Source of the DNA: Isoetes taiwanensis
Lineage: Eukaryota; Streptophyta; Lycopodiopsida; Isoetales; Isoetaceae
Length of the DNA stretch: 64,000 bases
Direction: 5' to 3'
Assembly (NCBI GenBank): GCA_021234155.1
Contig: JAJEKV010000008.1
Coordinates: forward strand, 24,324,618-24,388,617
The position numbers were made by a program, and so were the translations under genes. A model generated the notes under the pieces. That model did no database searches and was not told where the DNA came from. It was given only the letters and a program-made list of their open reading frames with translations. Shown here one piece after another: positions 60,866-64,000 of the stretch (the stretch's first letter is position 1; every line of letters begins with the position of its first letter).

Positions 60866-60876
60866 TTTTTAAATAT
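60866..60876 (+). promoter_or_regulatory. TATA-like motif upstream of the H3-like ORF
   Basis: TTTTTAAATATCC lies about 130 nt before the ATG at 61000 and is followed by a pyrimidine-rich leader. It could drive the ORF separately from the LTR. It is a weak match and may be chance in AT-rich DNA. Confidence 0.3.
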
Positions 60877-60999
60877 CCCTGACACCTCATTTTCCCTCCA
60901 ACCTTCTCCCCACCTTATCTCTCTTGATCAGCCTTACGTCATCCATTTCTTAGACCGTTAAAGACAGCTAGGAAGTTTGGGGAGAGGCCTACGCTCTCA

Positions 61000-62082
61000 A
61001 TGGCACAGGTAGCAGCGGGTCGCCATGTCAAGAAGGTTCCGCCACACCTTCGACCAAAGCCGGGCGACGAAGCGTTTTCCTCCAGTGATGAGACCTTCCA
61101 CATTTCCCAGGAGGAGGGCGCAGGTAGCAGCAGCAGCTCTTCGTCGGAGGGCACTCAGCGAACCGACGAGTCTCGCCATTTTGGACCCTCGTCTGACACA
61201 GAGGTGGAGCAGCAAGATGAAGAGCAAGAGGAGAACCAAGAGCAGCCGCAGCACCAGACCCAAGAGGCGGACCCTTCGTCAACAAAGAAAAAGGGCAAGA
61301 ATAAGGTGGCAGAGTGGCCAGAGGAAACGGTGCCAAGAAAGAAGAGGGAGAGGGAGCTGCTCGAGAAGGAGCGGCGAACGAAGAGAAGAAACGACAGGCC
61401 TCGCGGGACTGTCGTGATTGAAGAACCTCACCCCCGCGGGCCAGATGAGGAGGAAGAGGTAGAAGGAGGCGGCGGTGATGAGGAGGAAGAGGAGGAAGTC
61501 GTTGGGGAGTCTTCAGACCCCAACGCACGCCCACCCTACCCGAAGTGGCCCAAGCCACCGAAGGTGGTCAAGAAGCAGAAGGTGGGCGAGCGGGCATTCG
61601 CGCTCCGTGAGGACCGCGAATTCAAGCGTAAGCTGAAGGCCTACCAGGAGTACCTCCGTCGTTGGACGAGGTACAATGACTGGTATTGTAGGCAGAACGT
61701 GGAGCGTTACGTTAAGGGCGGCCAGCCGAAGAAAAATCAGCCGAAGCCGCCACCTCCACGTCCTGAAAAGCCGAAGAAGGTCCATCATGGGCCTAACTCT
61801 CGGCACGCCCGTGTTTTCCGGGAGATTAAGCACTTCCAGCAGTGCACTAATCTCCTGATCAGGAAGGACCCTTTCGAGCGCCTGATGCGGGAAGTTATGC
61901 AGGAGTTCGTCACCGACTATAGGGTGACATCCTTGACGACAAGGGTCTTGCAGGTGGTAGCCGAAGCGAAGCTGACCCTGCTTTTTGAGGAGGGCAACTT
62001 ATGCGCAATACACGCCAAGAGGGTGACCGTAATGCCCAAGGATCTCCATTTGGCGCGGAGGATCCGCAAGGAGTACCCTTGA
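61000..62082 (+). CDS. Histone H3-fold protein encoded inside an LTR retrotransposon
   Basis: An intact ORF of 360 codons; the start ATG sits in TCAATGGC context. Residues 273-360 align gap-free with canonical histone H3 48-135, with about 60% identity by eye against H3 from memory. Examples are [39 protein letters not shown] and [10 protein letters not shown], the last ending at the canonical H3 terminus. Residues matching H3 R49, R63, R69, R83, C110, H113, R116, T118, K122 and D123 are kept; K79 is Val and F84 is Val. Loop 1 has no CENH3-type insertion. The 272-residue N-terminus is unlike the H3 tail: Ser-rich (about 44-50), acidic (66-90, 149-170), with bipartite basic NLS-like runs (96-102, 112-134), a predicted helical stretch (197-238) and a Pro/Lys-rich linker. 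It lies about 600 bp after the PBS on the element's coding strand, where gag normally begins. It could enter chromatin with H4 or serve as a nucleic-acid-binding structural protein; both are inference. It is GC-richer than its leader. Confidence 0.9.
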   Translation: MAQVAAGRHVKKVPPHLRPKPGDEAFSSSDETFHISQEEGAGSSSSSSSEGTQRTDESRHFGPSSDTEVEQQDEEQEENQEQPQHQTQEADPSSTKKKGKNKVAEWPEETVPRKKRERELLEKERRTKRRNDRPRGTVVIEEPHPRGPDEEEEVEGGGGDEEEEEEVVGESSDPNARPPYPKWPKPPKVVKKQKVGERAFALREDREFKRKLKAYQEYLRRWTRYNDWYCRQNVERYVKGGQPKKNQPKPPPPRPEKPKKVHHGPNSRHARVFREIKHFQQCTNLLIRKDPFERLMREVMQEFVTDYRVTSLTTRVLQVVAEAKLTLLFEEGNLCAIHAKRVTVMPKDLHLARRIRKEYP

Positions 62083-62283
62083 ACCTCCTAATCTTGTAAC
62101 TGTAATTAAAATTTTGGTGTAAATTGACTATCCTTTATTAATATATAACTCCTTCGTCTTGTAAAATTGATGTAAAAAGGTAGTTAGATAAGTCAAATTG
62201 TACTAAAATTTTCTGTACTTAACTTGCAATAGTTCAATTATACCGCCCCTAAGTAGGAAAAACTAAATTTGGGAGCAAAACTG

Positions 62284-62553
62284 GCGAAACCGGAAGGGTC
62301 CGCGCCAAACCCCCTTCCAAACGCTTCGGAAGGCCCTTTCGCGCGAACCCTTCCGATTTGGCCTCTGGACGTCCATTTTGCTCAGGAAAAGTTGCATGCT
62401 AAGCTAGAATTGAGCAATTAGTTATATTAGGATCTTTCAAACCTTAAAAATTCGTCAAATTTGTCTCAAAATTGCGAAACCGGAAGGGTCCGCGCCAAAC
62501 CCCCTTCCAAACGTTTTGGAACGCCCTTTCGCGCGAACCCTTCCGATTTGGCC
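62284..62553. repeat. Two 80-nt GC-rich hairpin repeats, offset 190
   Basis: GCGAAACCGGAAGGGTCCGC begins copies at 62284-62363 and 62474-62553. Each copy has inverted arms (CGGAAGGGTCCGCG against CGCGCGAACCCTTCCG) that can form a hairpin, and the copies differ at a few bases. They lie between the H3-like ORF and the second ORF. They could be RNA structures of the element (packaging or translation control) or transcription signals; this is inference. Confidence 0.85.
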
Positions 62554-62726
62554 CTTTTTGGCCCAATTTGACCAATTTTGACCTAACAACCTGCCATGTA
62601 GTGTTTCTTACCTTGCCTTGCTTAGATTTGCACTTCATGGTAGCTCATTTGGACACCTGTAAGCCTAGAATGAAAGTCTTCCCCATCAAGAACCCTTGTG
62701 CACGGAGCCCGAGGCAGACCCTAGTC

Positions 62727-62736
62727 TATAAAAAGG
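62727..62736 (+). promoter_or_regulatory. TATA box before the second ORF
   Basis: TATAAAAAGG, a strong plant TATA match, lies 118 nt before the ATG at 62845. It suggests that the second ORF can be transcribed from an internal promoter. Confidence 0.55.
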
Positions 62737-62844
62737 GGCCTCATTTGTCAATTTCCCCCCATCAAAACTGCTCTCAGCACTTCAGGCGATTTTCCAACTC
62801 TCTACTCATCTTCACAAGCCATTTTTCATAGCTATCTCTGCTCA

Positions 62845-64000
62845 ATGGCGCCATCAAGCTTTATTAGATGGTACAATGAGGCCAATCACATCCGTGATTT
62901 CCCTGCCGAACAAGCCTTCCATGTCTTTGATCATCTCTTTGATCTCCATGCCACTTTGACTAGAACTCCCTACTACACCGACATCCTTTGCCAATATGAC
63001 CAGCAGATCCTACCCTGGGAAGTTAGCTTGCTGTCTAGGGGAGGGAAATGTGTATCCCTAGACTCGCTTAGCCAAGCTTTAGGAGGGGGATCCAAAAGCA
63101 AACTGTGGAATAGGACTAGATATATGCCTGACTATATGACTTGCAAGCATAATAGGCATAGATACCTCTCAGCTCCTGCAGCCTTAGCTTTGTTCATGCA
63201 GTATAAGTCAATCAACAAGGCAGGTGAGCCCTCAATTCAGCCCTTAGATCTAGCACCTCTCGACACCCGAAGGGAGCAGATCAGCATCCATAAGATCGAC
63301 TCTACAGAGTACGAGTACTATGGCGCGACCTCAGGAACACCCATGCTGCAGATCGAGCAGGATTACGAGCAGCAAGGGGAGGAGAACCTAAGTTGGGAGA
63401 TGAGAGAGGCAACAAGGATGGAAAGTCAAATAGCTAGGCAGGAAGGCACACTAAGGAGAGATTTCGAACCACCACTTGGCATCACAGCCCTGTCACCAGT
63501 GATCATCGACGGCGAGGAGTACATCTTGGCTAACGACATCATCAACCTTCCCCATTGCCAAGAAGAAGGTCTCAGAATCGATGAGCTCCTAGGTTTAATT
63601 GCACGAGAACAGGGCAACGACTTCATCGACTACTCTTACCAGGAAATCCCAAGGGAAGCAGCGGAGCGACACTCTTACGCCGGGGAGACAATGTCGGATA
63701 TACAAGCTTATCAGCAGATAAGGTAGATGTATCAACAACAGGAGCCCATCATCCCGGAGGAGGAGTTTCAGCAGATACAAAGCAGATTGTATAAGCCAGG
63801 AAGAGGTCCAAGCTCTAGCCGACCAGTCCGTTCCAGGAGTTCGCGTGAGTCACACGCCAACATCAACTTGGAGGACGCTACCACAATGTGGAGGGACCAC
63901 GAAGACCTCATAGCAATTGACATCTATGGGGAAGCAGCTGGCAGAAGAGGCACAGGATCCAACATCGCAGGGAAAGGTAAGGCGCTTCGATACTATCTTC
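62845..64000 (+). CDS. Second ORF of the LTR element, unknown function, in-frame TAG, runs off the window
   Basis: The frame opens at ATG 62845 (CTCAATGGC) and runs 293 codons to TAG at 63724-63726. The same frame then stays open for 91 more codons to the window end. The protein starts MAPSSFIRWYNEANHIRDFP, has a likely globular first half (PYYTDILCQYDQQILPWEVS, LSAPAALALFMQY) and an acidic, Gln-rich second half. After the TAG it becomes Arg/Ser-rich (KPGRGPSSSRPVRSRSSRES). No zinc knuckle, protease or RT motif is visible. By position it could be the gag-like protein or a captured gene. The TAG may be a disabling mutation, a leaky stop or a sequencing error; the context (TAG then ATG) is not the best-known plant readthrough signal. 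Confidence 0.6.

Noticed and set aside
61025-61558. Other ORFs overlapping the H3-like ORF on both strands
   Set aside because: They are shadows of the GC-rich, charged N-terminal coding sequence; only the 61000 frame ends in a known fold.
61000-62082. Centromeric histone CENH3 as identity of the H3-like protein
   Set aside because: Loop 1 has the canonical H3 length with no insertion, and the C-terminal MPKD and RRIR stretches are H3-like. A CENH3 origin is not excluded but is not supported.
62284-62553. CRISPR-like repeats
   Set aside because: Only two copies exist, with a 110-nt gap, in a plant retroelement; no array or cas gene is present anywhere in the window.

Overview
The window looks like nuclear DNA of a land plant. 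It holds a plant-type PLS pentatricopeptide gene, a ten-exon gene with GT-AG introns for an RNA-binding protein, and plant-type LINEs, LTR retrotransposons and a hAT-like element. The style of the PPR gene and the repeat load suggest a fern or other seed-free vascular plant; this is inference, and no rRNA, organelle or marker gene fixes the taxon. Only a small part of the window is host gene.

Layout. 1-0.8 kb: reverse-strand LINE relic. 0.8-4.7 kb: intergenic DNA with many short direct repeats. 4.75-7.2 kb: PPR gene with an internal frameshift, followed by a decayed copy of its 3' half. 7.2-13.4 kb: mostly unassigned, with an ATT microsatellite and a Ty1/copia protease relic. 13.46-19.97 kb: full-length but broken LINE (LINE A, reverse strand) with a 13-bp target-site duplication. 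20.5 kb: ACGACG-rich island. 21.2-31.0 kb: a forward LINE (LINE B) in three pieces, split by other repeats and by a solo LTR with a 5-bp target-site duplication. 31.0-37.9 kb: a GC-richer reverse LINE (LINE C) and, in inverted orientation, a second 3' end of the same subfamily. 38-46 kb: AT-rich DNA with a candidate unidentified multi-exon gene on the reverse strand, a 5'-truncated LINE and a SINE-like unit. 46.0-46.8 kb: hAT-like element. 47.2-51.7 kb: intact gene for a three-RRM, RGG, dsRBD protein of 1234 residues. 52-57 kb: intergenic. 57.3-58.7 kb: LINE D reverse-transcriptase fragment. 58.74 kb to the end: 5' LTR, primer-binding site and internal region of an LTR retrotransposon.

The most unusual object is in that last element. 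About 600 bp after its tRNA-Met primer-binding site, on the element's coding strand, lies an intact 360-codon ORF. Its last 88 residues align without gaps to histone H3 residues 48-135, behind a 272-residue charged tail unrelated to the normal H3 tail. A second ORF of unknown function with its own TATA box follows, after a pair of GC-rich hairpin repeats. A retrotransposon that carries a histone H3-fold protein is, as far as I know, not a described arrangement.

The second striking pattern is a set of direct repeats in unrelated sequence (intergenic DNA, PPR gene, LINE C, 38-kb region), nearly all offset by exactly 136 bp. This may be an assembly artefact and should be checked before any disrupted ORF in those places is read as a true pseudogene.
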